This document shows, in pieces, positions 37,718 to 45,259 of a DNA stretch of 64,000 nucleotides. Source of the DNA: Streptomyces sp. 71268 (lineage in GTDB: Bacteria; Actinomycetota; Actinomycetes; Streptomycetales; Streptomycetaceae); NCBI RefSeq assembly GCF_029392895.1, contig NZ_CP114200.1, positions 496,001 through 560,000 on the forward strand. The letters run 5' to 3'. How positions within the stretch are numbered: position 1 is the stretch's first letter; every line of letters begins with the position of its first letter. The notes below the pieces were generated by a model. The model was given only the letters and a program-made list of their open reading frames with translations, had not been told where the DNA came from and made no database searches. Made by a program: the position numbers and the translations under genes.

Positions 37718-38649
37718 TAGGCCAACAGGTCTCGCGCCGCGTAGTAGGCGCGCAGGGCCGCCTCGCTGCCGGAGCCGATGGCGGTGGCGATGCGCTGGTA
37801 GCGGGCCGAGCGCAGGTCGCCGGCGATGCTGACGCGGGGGTGTTGGGCGTCGGGCGGGCAGTAACCACTCGCATCGCGCACCAGGTCGCCGAGGGGCGCG
37901 GTGGGGGTGCTGCCGATGCTGAGGAACGCGGCGTCCGCCGTGACCGTACGGCGTCGGCCCTCGCGATCCACCACCTGGGCCACCGGCGCGCCCCGTGTGC
38001 CGGGCGGGAGGGTGAGGTGGCGCACCGGCAGGAGCGTGACGCGGGGGTCGTCGCCGACCTCCTCGACCTTGTAGTCGTCGCTCACCGGGTAGGCCACGAG
38101 CAGGCGGGTGCGAATCCTCGGGTGGGCCCGCAGGAAGGTGCCGATCGGGCGGTCGCCGCCGAGGACGAGCAGGGTGCGCCCCTTAGCGTCGGCGGCGTCG
38201 GCCGCCCACAGCGGTGGCAGGCGCGGGTCGGCGGGGGCGGTGAGCCAGCCGACGTCCCCCGGTTGCCGCGGGCCGACGCCGGTGGCGACGACGGCGTGCG
38301 GGGCCGCGATGCGGGTGCCGTCGTCCAACTCCACGGTGACCTGGTCGTCGTCGGCGCGCAGGTGGGTGACCCGCCGGCCGAGTTCGACGCGGCAGGCGGT
38401 GGTGGCGTGCAACTCCGCGGCCAGGGAGTCAGCCAGCGCTGGGCCGCTGGTGTGGCCGCCGGGGACGTTGTCCAGCACGGGAACGCGGTGGAGGTTGTGG
38501 CACACGGCGTCCGGCTCGACGAGGACCGAGCGCAGCCCCACGCTGGCCGCCATCCGCGCGGCGGCGCAACCGGCGGGCCCTCCACCGACGATGATCAGGT
38601 CGGTCATGTTCGTACCGGTCGCTCCCGCGCGGGGCGGCGTGCGGGTCAT
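37717..38649 (-). CDS. FAD-dependent oxidoreductase, thioredoxin-reductase-like without CxxC
   Basis: A 310-residue flavoprotein. The FAD motif is I-I-V-G-G-G-P-A-G-C-A-A-A near the N-terminus. A second, degenerate nucleotide site reads L-V-L-G-G-D-R-P-I-G, and S-I-A-G-D-L-R marks the C-terminal FAD contact. The redox-active Cys-x-x-Cys of true thioredoxin reductases is missing, so it belongs with the atypical TrxR-like flavoproteins. The start lies four bases after the upstream alpha/beta hydrolase stop. The stop codon straddles the right end of IS copy 2: its last base belongs to the IS, so insertion may have trimmed the C-terminus. Confidence 0.85.
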   Translation of the reverse strand: MTRTPPRAGATGTNMTDLIIVGGGPAGCAAARMAASVGLRSVLVEPDAVCHNLHRVPVLDNVPGGHTSGPALADSLAAELHATTACRVELGRRVTHLRADDDQVTVELDDGTRIAAPHAVVATGVGPRQPGDVGWLTAPADPRLPPLWAADAADAKGRTLLVLGGDRPIGTFLRAHPRIRTRLLVAYPVSDDYKVEEVGDDPRVTLLPVRHLTLPPGTRGAPVAQVVDREGRRRTVTADAAFLSIGSTPTAPLGDLVRDASGYCPPDAQHPRVSIAGDLRSARYQRIATAIGSGSEAALRAYYAARDLLA

Positions 38650-38653
38650 GCCG

Positions 38654-39484
38654 TCACCCCTTCAGGAACGCCGCGGTGGTCGACACGAACCGGTCGGCGT
38701 CATCGAGCCAGGGGTAGTGGCCGGCACCCGGTTGCACCACGAGCGTGGCGTCGGGGAACAGCGCCGCGAACTCGGCCGCCGACCGCGGCGGGCTGTTCAG
38801 GTCGAATTCTCCGGCGAGCAGCAGAACCGGGGTCTGGCAGGCGGCGAGCGCCGCGCGGGTGGACTCCGGCTGGAAGGCGCCGTCGGCGGCGAAGAGGGCG
38901 ACGGCTTCCTCGTTCGTCGGCTGGCTGGCCGCGTGGTGTCGCCGCGCCGCGGCGTCCCAGCGGCCCCAGAAGAAGGGCGCGATCGCCTCCCAGTCGCTGC
39001 CCGTACCGTCGGTGATCGCCTCCAGGGCGGCGAACGCCGCGGGAAACCACGGTTCGTTCGCGCGACGTCGCGCCAGCTCGCGTCGCGTCTCCGCCGTGAT
39101 CGCCAGGCCGACGGCGCGCGGGCTGGGCCCCACCAACACGAGCCTGTTGACGTTCCTCGGATAGCGGGCCACGTACTGCGTCGCGACGTTCGTGCCGGCG
39201 GAGTGGCTCAGCAGGTCGACGCGCGGGAGCCCGAGGTGTTCGCGTAGCGCCTCGACGTCGTCGACCAGGCGGTCGCAACGGTACGACGAGGTGTCGTCGG
39301 GCAGCGCGGACTCGCCGGTGCCGCGCGGGTCCACCATGACGAGTTGGCGGTGCTGGGAGAGGCCACCCAGGTCACCGAGGTAGCCGGCGGCTGTGGGGCC
39401 TCCGGGGAGGCAGACGACCGGCTCGCCGTCCCCGATGGTGCGGTAGGCGAGCCGTACTCCGTCGGGCGCGTGGAAGGTGGGCAT
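38654..39484 (-). CDS. Alpha/beta hydrolase (proline-iminopeptidase-like)
   Basis: A 276-residue protein of the alpha/beta hydrolase fold. The oxyanion region reads C-L-P-G-G-P, followed by V-D-P-R-G-T-G-E-S. The nucleophile elbow is S-H-S-A-G with Ser in place of the usual first Gly, and the catalytic His is in G-A-G-H-Y-P-W. The overall order resembles prolyl iminopeptidases and epoxide-hydrolase-like esterases. It probably forms an operon with the flavoprotein four bases downstream. Substrate unknown. Confidence 0.88.
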   Translation of the reverse strand: MPTFHAPDGVRLAYRTIGDGEPVVCLPGGPTAAGYLGDLGGLSQHRQLVMVDPRGTGESALPDDTSSYRCDRLVDDVEALREHLGLPRVDLLSHSAGTNVATQYVARYPRNVNRLVLVGPSPRAVGLAITAETRRELARRRANEPWFPAAFAALEAITDGTGSDWEAIAPFFWGRWDAAARRHHAASQPTNEEAVALFAADGAFQPESTRAALAACQTPVLLLAGEFDLNSPPRSAAEFAALFPDATLVVQPGAGHYPWLDDADRFVSTTAAFLKG

Positions 39485-39626
39485 GGTGGGGACCCTGTCA
39501 CCCGGCACCGGACCGCCACAACCCACCACGGACGTGAGGCTGTCCGATGCCCGCGTCAGGCCGTGCCAGGCCGTGTCGGTTCCGCCCGCCCGGGCCCGGC
39601 CGCCCGGCGTCGCGCGTCCGCGCGGC

Positions 39627-40340
39627 TCAGCGCGCGGCGAGCGCGGACTCGCGTAGCTTCGCCGGCCTCAGGCCGGCCGCGTCCGCCGCCGCGAGCACCC
39701 GCTTGAGGTCGCCTTCCAGTTGCGGGCCCATGTGCAGCAGCACGATGTCCCCACGGTTCAGTTCGGGTGTGGGCGGCGTCCAGGAGCCCCAGGTGGTGAG
39801 ATCGTGGGTCCAGGTCACCACGGCCTCGGCCCCGCAAGCGGTGGCGGCGGTGCGGGTGTCGTCGTCGTAGTACGGCCACTGGTGGTCCTGACCGCCGGCC
39901 GGGCGGAACAACCGCGGGCTGTCGCCGAAGGCGGACAACTGCTGGTCGCGGGCGCCGCAGATCTCCGCCCGCTGTTCGGCCGCGCTCAGCGTGGTCATGT
40001 CGCGGTGGCTGACGGTGTGGTTCTCGACGCGGGCGGGGCTGTGGGCGAGCAGGGTGCGGTAGTAGTCCATGTCCCGCTGGTAGGCGCCGGGCAGCAGGAA
40101 GAGCGATGCGGGGACCCGCCGGTCGATCAGCAACTTCCGGGCGCCGGCCGCTGCTTCCGTGCCCCAGCCGTCGTCGATCGTGATGAACAGAACCGGGTCC
40201 TCGGTGTCGACGTGGGTGTACACGGGCGCGGGTGCGGGCGCGGTCACCGAGCCGCCGGCGGCGTCGGCCGCCGGAGCGGCCATCCCCAGAGGCAACAGCA
40301 AGGCCGCGAGCGCGGCGAGCGTTCCACGGATTCTCGACAT
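39627..40340 (-). CDS. Secreted polysaccharide deacetylase (NodB-type)
   Basis: A 237-residue protein with a signal peptide at residues 1-28 (R-I-R then L-A-A-L-A-A-L-L-L-P-L and A-A-D-A-A). NodB motifs are present: I-T-I-D-D-G-W-G (metal Asp), N-H-T-V-S-H (H-x3-H metal pair), R-P-A-G-G, and L-L-H-M-G-P with the final His. It should remove N-acetyl groups from chitin-type oligomers or peptidoglycan outside the cell. A DasR-type operator overlaps its promoter, which ties it to N-acetylglucosamine control. Confidence 0.9.
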   Translation of the reverse strand: MSRIRGTLAALAALLLPLGMAAPAADAAGGSVTAPAPAPVYTHVDTEDPVLFITIDDGWGTEAAAGARKLLIDRRVPASLFLLPGAYQRDMDYYRTLLAHSPARVENHTVSHRDMTTLSAAEQRAEICGARDQQLSAFGDSPRLFRPAGGQDHQWPYYDDDTRTAATACGAEAVVTWTHDLTTWGSWTPPTPELNRGDIVLLHMGPQLEGDLKRVLAAADAAGLRPAKLRESALAAR

Positions 40341-40347
40341 GCCCCAC

Positions 40348-40376
40348 ATAATTGGTCCAGACCACATCGCTGTCAA
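40348..40376 (-). promoter_or_regulatory. Promoter of the deacetylase gene
   Basis: On the minus strand a perfect TTGACA (40376-40371) is followed by 17 bases and AATTAT (40353-40348). Transcription should begin within a base or two of the ATG at 40340, so the mRNA is probably leaderless; no ribosome site is present. Confidence 0.6.
40351..40366. promoter_or_regulatory. dre-like operator (DasR binding site)
   Basis: ATTGGTCCAGACCACA matches the DasR-responsive element (consensus ACTGGTCTAGACCACT) at 13 of 16 positions, with the palindromic core TGGTCCAGACCA at 40353-40364. It lies between the -35 and -10 of the deacetylase promoter, the expected place for repression by DasR, the GlcNAc-responsive GntR regulator of chitin use in Streptomyces. 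Confidence 0.7.
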
Positions 40377-40879
40377 TGGATCGCCCGCCCCCGCGGACCG
40401 CCTCGTTGGCCACCCCAGCAGGCCTCCCTCCGCGGTGAAGTCGGCGACCGTTTCACGCCACCGCCCGCGCACGCGTCGACCCCGTTCAGGCCAACTACCG
40501 CGCCTTATCGGCTAGTTGTCTGGGACAGGTCCCCTCCCCCGCCCGCGTGGCGCCCGCGACCCCGGCCGCCTTGCGGGAAGTGCTCGCGGACGGCCAGCCT
40601 GTGGCCGGCCCGTTACGCGGCCGTGCTAGCCGCCGTTGCCAGGGCGCCCGTACTCCCCGAACCTCATCCGGAGGCCACCGTGTACGTCGCACCGCCCCTC
40701 GTGCCCGCCACCGCCGTCGCCGGCGCACGCCTCCGACCGGCCACCCCGCCACCCTGGCCCGGGTTCGCCGCCGTACGCCGTGCTGAGCGGGACCGGAACC
40801 GGGACACGGCGGCCGGCGCACGGGGGTGCCGCCGTGCGACCGGACGCCCCCAGCCCGCCGGGGTCGACGGGGGCCGGGG
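40377..40879. other. Intergenic stretch without a recognised gene
   Basis: About 500 bases between the deacetylase promoter and the divergent ABC exporter. AACTA and TAGTT around 40493-40516 form a loose inverted repeat near a possible promoter. No gene is supported. Confidence 0.3.
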
Positions 40880-42889
40880 GTGGCGGGGTTGAAGCGGGAG
40901 CGGGAGTTCGCGAGCGGGGTCTCGGCGGCGGAACAGGAACTGTTCGGCGGCCGGCTGCGTTGGAACCACGCGTACGTCGAGCACGAGGGCGCGCTCGCGC
41001 GCACCGGGTTCGGCCAGATGACCTCGGCGCTGCCGCGCATGATGGCCGTGGTACTGCGGGCCGGCTGGGCCGCGGACCGGCGGGCGTTGATCGGGCTCGT
41101 GGTGGCCCAGGTGGGGCAGGGCGTCACGGGCGCCACGGGGTTGGTGGCGGTCAACGGGGTCCTCACCCACCTGTTCGCGGACGGCCCCACCCCCGACAAG
41201 CTGCGGCAGTCGTTGCCCGCGCTCGTCGTGTTGGCGGTGGTGTCGGTCGGTACGGCGCTGCTGGCGGCCTGGTCGACCGCCATGTCCGGCCGGCTCGAAC
41301 CACAGATCGAGCGGGCCGTGTCCACCCAGTACTACCGGGCCGTCACGCGCGTGGAGGTGGCGGCGACCGAGCGGCCGGAGATCCAACGGCATCTGGAGGC
41401 CGGCAAGTTCGGCACGGACTCGGCGCGCCGCATGCTCGGCCTGTCGGTGGGCATCACGGGCGTCCTGATCAGCATGGTGGCCTCGGCCGCCGTGCTGGCC
41501 TCGCTGCACTGGGCGCTGCTGCCGATGCTGCTGGCGATCGCCGTGCCCAAGGGGTGGGGGGCCGTCCGTACGGCGCGCCGCGAGTACCTCTCGCGCCGGC
41601 ACTGGGTCGATCACCGGCGCGCGGTGGCCACGCTGTTGCAGTACCTGACGATGCCGCACGCCGCGGGCGAGATCAGGGCGCACGAGGCCGGCACGCTCCT
41701 GCTGCGCGGCTACGAGGAGATGTCGCGGCTGATGGAGACCGAGCAGCGACGGCTGGCCCGGGCCCAGGCGCACACCGAGCTGGTCGCGGGGGCCTTCTCC
41801 GGCCTGGCGTCGCTGGGCTGCTACGGGATGCTGTGGTGGCTGCTGACCAGCGGCGGCCTGCCGTTGGCCGTGGGTGGCACCGCGGTGGTCGCCATCCGCA
41901 ACTCGACCGCCGGGCTCACTTCGCTGGTGCGCCAGGTCAACCGCATGTACGAGGAGATGTTGCAGTTCAGCGACACCGAGGAGGCCACGCGGTTGGCGGC
42001 CGAGCACGCCATCCCGCGCACGGGTGCGCCGCTGCCGTCGCCGGTGCGGGCGGTGCGGGTGGAGAAGGTGTCGTTCACCTACCCGGGAGCCGCCGAGCCC
42101 GCGCTCACCGACGTGAGCCTGCGGGTACGCCCGGGAGAGGTGACCGCGTTGGTGGGCATGAACGGCTCGGGCAAGTCCACGCTGGCCAAGATCCTCGCGG
42201 GGCTCGTGCTGCCCACCGAGGGCGCCGTGTGGTGGGAGGGCGCCGACGGGGAGCGGGTCGAGCTGCGCGAGGCCGACCGGGCGCAGGTCTTCCGCTCGGT
42301 CGGCCTGTTGGCGCAGGACTTCCCGCAGTGGCAGATGACCGCGGCGGCCAACGTCGCCGTCGGCGCCGGCGACCGCGACCGCGACATGGCGCAGGTCAGG
42401 TCCGCGGCCCGAGCGGCCGACGTGGACACGTTGGTCGAGGGCCTGGCACACGGGTGGGACTCGATCGTCTTCAAGGGGTACGAGCGCGGCGTACAGCTCT
42501 CGGGCGGTCAGTGGCAGAAGCTCGCCACCGCGCGCAGCCGCTACCGGGGCGCGCCGTTCCTGCTGGTCGACGAGCCGACCTCGGCACTCGACCCGCACGC
42601 CGAGATCGAGGCCTTCGAGCAACTGCGTCAGCTCGCCGACGACGGCACCGCCGTGGTCCTGATCACCCACCGGCTCGCCGCGACCGCCACCGCCGACCAC
42701 ATCTACGTCCTCGACGCCGGGCGCGTCGCCGAGGACGGCACCCACGACCAGCTCATGGCCAGCCCCGGGGGCCTGTACCAGCGGATGTTCCAACGCCAGG
42801 CGGCCCAGTACGGGCACCCGCCCACGCCACCGCACGACCTGCCCGCCGCCCGCCGGGCCGGCGCGCCCCATCCCGACGCGGCGGACTGA
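40880..42889 (+). CDS. ABC exporter half-transporter (TMD-NBD fusion)
   Basis: A 669-residue protein. The N-terminal ~370 residues hold about six hydrophobic segments. The nucleotide-binding domain follows with Walker A G-M-N-G-S-G-K-S-T, signature L-S-G-G-Q-W-Q-K, Walker B F-L-L-V-D-E-P-T-S-A-L-D and the H-loop I-T-H-R-L. This is the lipid/drug/peptide exporter architecture, working as a dimer. The start is probably GTG 40880 or TTG 40889; the longer upstream frame is Arg/Pro-rich and not credible. No neighbour indicates the cargo. Confidence 0.88.
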   Translation: MAGLKREREFASGVSAAEQELFGGRLRWNHAYVEHEGALARTGFGQMTSALPRMMAVVLRAGWAADRRALIGLVVAQVGQGVTGATGLVAVNGVLTHLFADGPTPDKLRQSLPALVVLAVVSVGTALLAAWSTAMSGRLEPQIERAVSTQYYRAVTRVEVAATERPEIQRHLEAGKFGTDSARRMLGLSVGITGVLISMVASAAVLASLHWALLPMLLAIAVPKGWGAVRTARREYLSRRHWVDHRRAVATLLQYLTMPHAAGEIRAHEAGTLLLRGYEEMSRLMETEQRRLARAQAHTELVAGAFSGLASLGCYGMLWWLLTSGGLPLAVGGTAVVAIRNSTAGLTSLVRQVNRMYEEMLQFSDTEEATRLAAEHAIPRTGAPLPSPVRAVRVEKVSFTYPGAAEPALTDVSLRVRPGEVTALVGMNGSGKSTLAKILAGLVLPTEGAVWWEGADGERVELREADRAQVFRSVGLLAQDFPQWQMTAAANVAVGAGDRDRDMAQVRSAARAADVDTLVEGLAHGWDSIVFKGYERGVQLSGGQWQKLATARSRYRGAPFLLVDEPTSALDPHAEIEAFEQLRQLADDGTAVVLITHRLAATATADHIYVLDAGRVAEDGTHDQLMASPGGLYQRMFQRQAAQYGHPPTPPHDLPAARRAGAPHPDAAD

Positions 42890-43092
42890 CGCCGCGCGGT
42901 CAACCGCCCCCACGCCGGGCGCGCGAGGCGGCCCACCCACGGGCGCTACTCGGGCGCACCCACGGGCGCCGCCGGGCGCGCCCGGCGGACGGGCCCAGCG
43001 GGCTGGCCACGGCGGCCCGCGAAACGTGGTCGCCGGGGCGCGCGCCGCGGGTGAGAATCGAGGCGCGGGACACGCGCGAAGGGGAATCGACC

Positions 43093-43812
43093 GTGGTGAA
43101 CACCCTGAACCTGTGGCGGCACGGGCTCGGAGCGGTGCCCGAAGACGTCTGGCGGCAGACCGAGCTGAACGTGCTGATCCTGGCGGACAACGGGCTCACG
43201 GACCTCCCGGAGGCGATCGGCGCGCTGCGCGGGTTGACCACCCTGGACCTCGGACACAACGCGCTCGCCTCGCTGCCCGACGCGCTGGGTCAGCTCACCG
43301 GGCTCAGCGGCTGCCTGTACCTGCACGACAACCGGCTCACCCGGCTCCCGGACACGCTCGGCGACCTGACCCGGTTGCGCTACCTGAACGTCGGCGAGAA
43401 CGACCTCACCACCCTGCCGGCGGCCCTCGGACGCATGGCCGGCCTGGTCGAACTCCGCGCCCAGCACAACCGGCTCGGCACGCTGCCCGAGACCATCGGT
43501 GGCCTGCGCGCCCTGCGCGAACTCTGGCTGCGCGGCAACGCGATCACGCACCTGCCCCCGTCCGTCGCCGACCTGCGCGAGCTGCGCCACCTGGAGTTGC
43601 GCGAGAACGCCCTGTCCGCGCTGCCCTCGGCCCTGGCCGCCCTGCCCCGACTGCGCCAGCTCGACCTGCGGAGCAACCGCCTGCGCCACCTGCCGGAGTG
43701 GCTGGCCCGGATGCCCGCGCTGGAGAAACTGGACCTGCGGTGGAACGAGGTGGACCCGACCCACCCACTGGTTGCCGCGTTGGAGCACCGCGGATGCGTC
43801 GTCCTGACCTGA
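43093..43812 (+). CDS. Leucine-rich-repeat protein
   Basis: A 239-residue protein made almost entirely of about nine 23-residue leucine-rich repeats of the form L-P-x-x-x-G-x-L-x-x-L-x-x-L-x-L-x-x-N, for example L-T-T-L-D-L-G-H-N-A-L and L-R-Y-L-N-V-G-E-N-D-L. There is no signal peptide or anchor, so it is probably cytoplasmic and serves protein-protein contacts. The GTG at 43093 follows GAAGGGGA by seven bases. It lies 203 bases after the ABC exporter and may or may not share its transcript. Confidence 0.88.
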   Translation: MVNTLNLWRHGLGAVPEDVWRQTELNVLILADNGLTDLPEAIGALRGLTTLDLGHNALASLPDALGQLTGLSGCLYLHDNRLTRLPDTLGDLTRLRYLNVGENDLTTLPAALGRMAGLVELRAQHNRLGTLPETIGGLRALRELWLRGNAITHLPPSVADLRELRHLELRENALSALPSALAALPRLRQLDLRSNRLRHLPEWLARMPALEKLDLRWNEVDPTHPLVAALEHRGCVVLT

Positions 43813-43997
43813 GCATCCCGTACGCACGGGCCACCCCACGACACCACCACCGTCACCGCCGTACCCCACCGGCCGCTCCCCATCGCGCCCGACGAGCAGT
43901 CGCCACCGCTCCCGCCCGCGCCAGCAAGCCCACGCGCGGCCGCCCCCACCGCCTCCCCGGGAGCCTCGCGCTCCGCCACCGGTCCGCTTCGATCACG

Positions 43998-44045
43998 TAC
44001 GAGTTCTTCCGCATACGGGTTCTATCGCTTACGAGTTCCGTCGCT
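43998..44045 (+). repeat. Three tandem 16-bp repeats upstream of the phosphotransferase
   Basis: Units TACGAGTTCTTCCGCA, TACGGGTTCTATCGCT and TACGAGTTCCGTCGCT follow one another without gaps, and a fourth begins as TACGAACG at 44046. They end only a few bases before the start of the phosphotransferase gene, so they may bind a regulator or form part of its promoter. Confidence 0.7.
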
Positions 44046-44058
44046 TACGAACGTGAGG

Positions 44059-45147
44059 ATGAGCAGTTCCGTGACGCATGACGCCCGATTCCGGTCCGAG
44101 TTGCCCGCCGGTTCCCTCGTCGACGACGTGGCCGGCCTGACCGAACTCCTACGGTGCGCGGGACGGTTGCCCGACGGCGGCCGGGTCACGGCCGCGCGGG
44201 CGACGCCGGTGGACGGCTCGGGCCTGGTGGGGACGGTCGTACGGCTACGGCTCGCGTACGCGCCGGACGGGCCGCCGGGGCCGGCGTCGCTGGTGCTGAA
44301 GACCGCCTCCGCCGCCCTCATCGAAGGCCCACGACTCGCCGAAGTTGAGGCGGAGTTCTACCGTCACCTCGCTCCCCGGCTGCCCGAACCGGTCGCTCCC
44401 CACGTACTGGGCAGCGGGCGCGAGGCGGGCGGCGGCCCACGCTGGCTGCTCCTTGAGGACCTGGGCGAGCGGGGTTTCGTCCGGCAGTTCGACGGCTGCT
44501 CGGCCGAGCAGGCCCTGGCCGCGGTGCGCAAGCTGGCCGCGCTGCACGCCCCGTGGTGGGGCCGCGACCTGCCGGCCGGCGCCCGGGAGATCACCGTGCC
44601 CCGGGACGCCACGGTCACCGCGTTCTGCGCGCGCTGGCTGGGCTCCTACACCGGCGCCTGGCCGCCGGTGCTGGGCGACGCGCCGCACCGGCTGCTGGCC
44701 GGCTTCGACCGGTTGGTCACCCGTCTCGCCGCGGCGCCCCGCACCCTCGTACACGGCGACTTCCACAGCCAGAACATCGCGTTCGGCGCGGCTGACCGGC
44801 CCCGGGACGTCCGGTTCGTCGACTTCCAGTTCGCCCAGCACGGCCGCGGCCCGCTGGACGTGGCCCGCTTCCTGGCCACCAGCCTGACCCCGCGGCTGCG
44901 GCGAGCGGTCGAGGCCGACCTCGTACGGGAGTACCACCGGGTACTCCTCGCACGCGGCGTCACCGGCTACGACCTCGACCGCTGCCGGCACGACGTGCGC
45001 GCCGCGCTGCCGTGGAACCTCGCCACGCCCCTGGCCCTGCACGTCATGGCCGTCCAGCAGCGGGGCCGCGAGTGGCCCGCCCGGTTCCCGATCATCGAAC
45101 GCTGCCTGGCCGCCATCGACGACTGGGATGCCTGGAACGTCCCGTAA
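44059..45147 (+). CDS. Kinase-fold phosphotransferase (aminoglycoside-phosphotransferase-like)
   Basis: A ~362-residue protein with the APH/choline-kinase fold. The nucleotide-binding part ends with W-L-L-L-E-D-L-G, the catalytic loop is V-H-G-D-F-H-S-Q-N-I, and the metal Asp is in F-V-D-F-Q. The C-terminal helices (P-L-D-V-A-R-F-L-A) match the EcKinase/DUF1679-like branch that phosphorylates small hydroxylated compounds. The start is uncertain: GTG 44053, ATG 44059 and GTG 44071 are all in frame and none has an ideal ribosome site. Confidence 0.85.
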   Translation: MSSSVTHDARFRSELPAGSLVDDVAGLTELLRCAGRLPDGGRVTAARATPVDGSGLVGTVVRLRLAYAPDGPPGPASLVLKTASAALIEGPRLAEVEAEFYRHLAPRLPEPVAPHVLGSGREAGGGPRWLLLEDLGERGFVRQFDGCSAEQALAAVRKLAALHAPWWGRDLPAGAREITVPRDATVTAFCARWLGSYTGAWPPVLGDAPHRLLAGFDRLVTRLAAAPRTLVHGDFHSQNIAFGAADRPRDVRFVDFQFAQHGRGPLDVARFLATSLTPRLRRAVEADLVREYHRVLLARGVTGYDLDRCRHDVRAALPWNLATPLALHVMAVQQRGREWPARFPIIERCLAAIDDWDAWNVP

Positions 45148-45259
45148 CGTCGGCGACCTGACGTACGGGCGCCGACCAGGCGTCGCGCGGAGGCCCGCCC
45201 GGTCCGCGACGGCAGCGACAACCTGAGGGCGCGGCAAGCCCCGTGGCCGTGCTGTCAGA

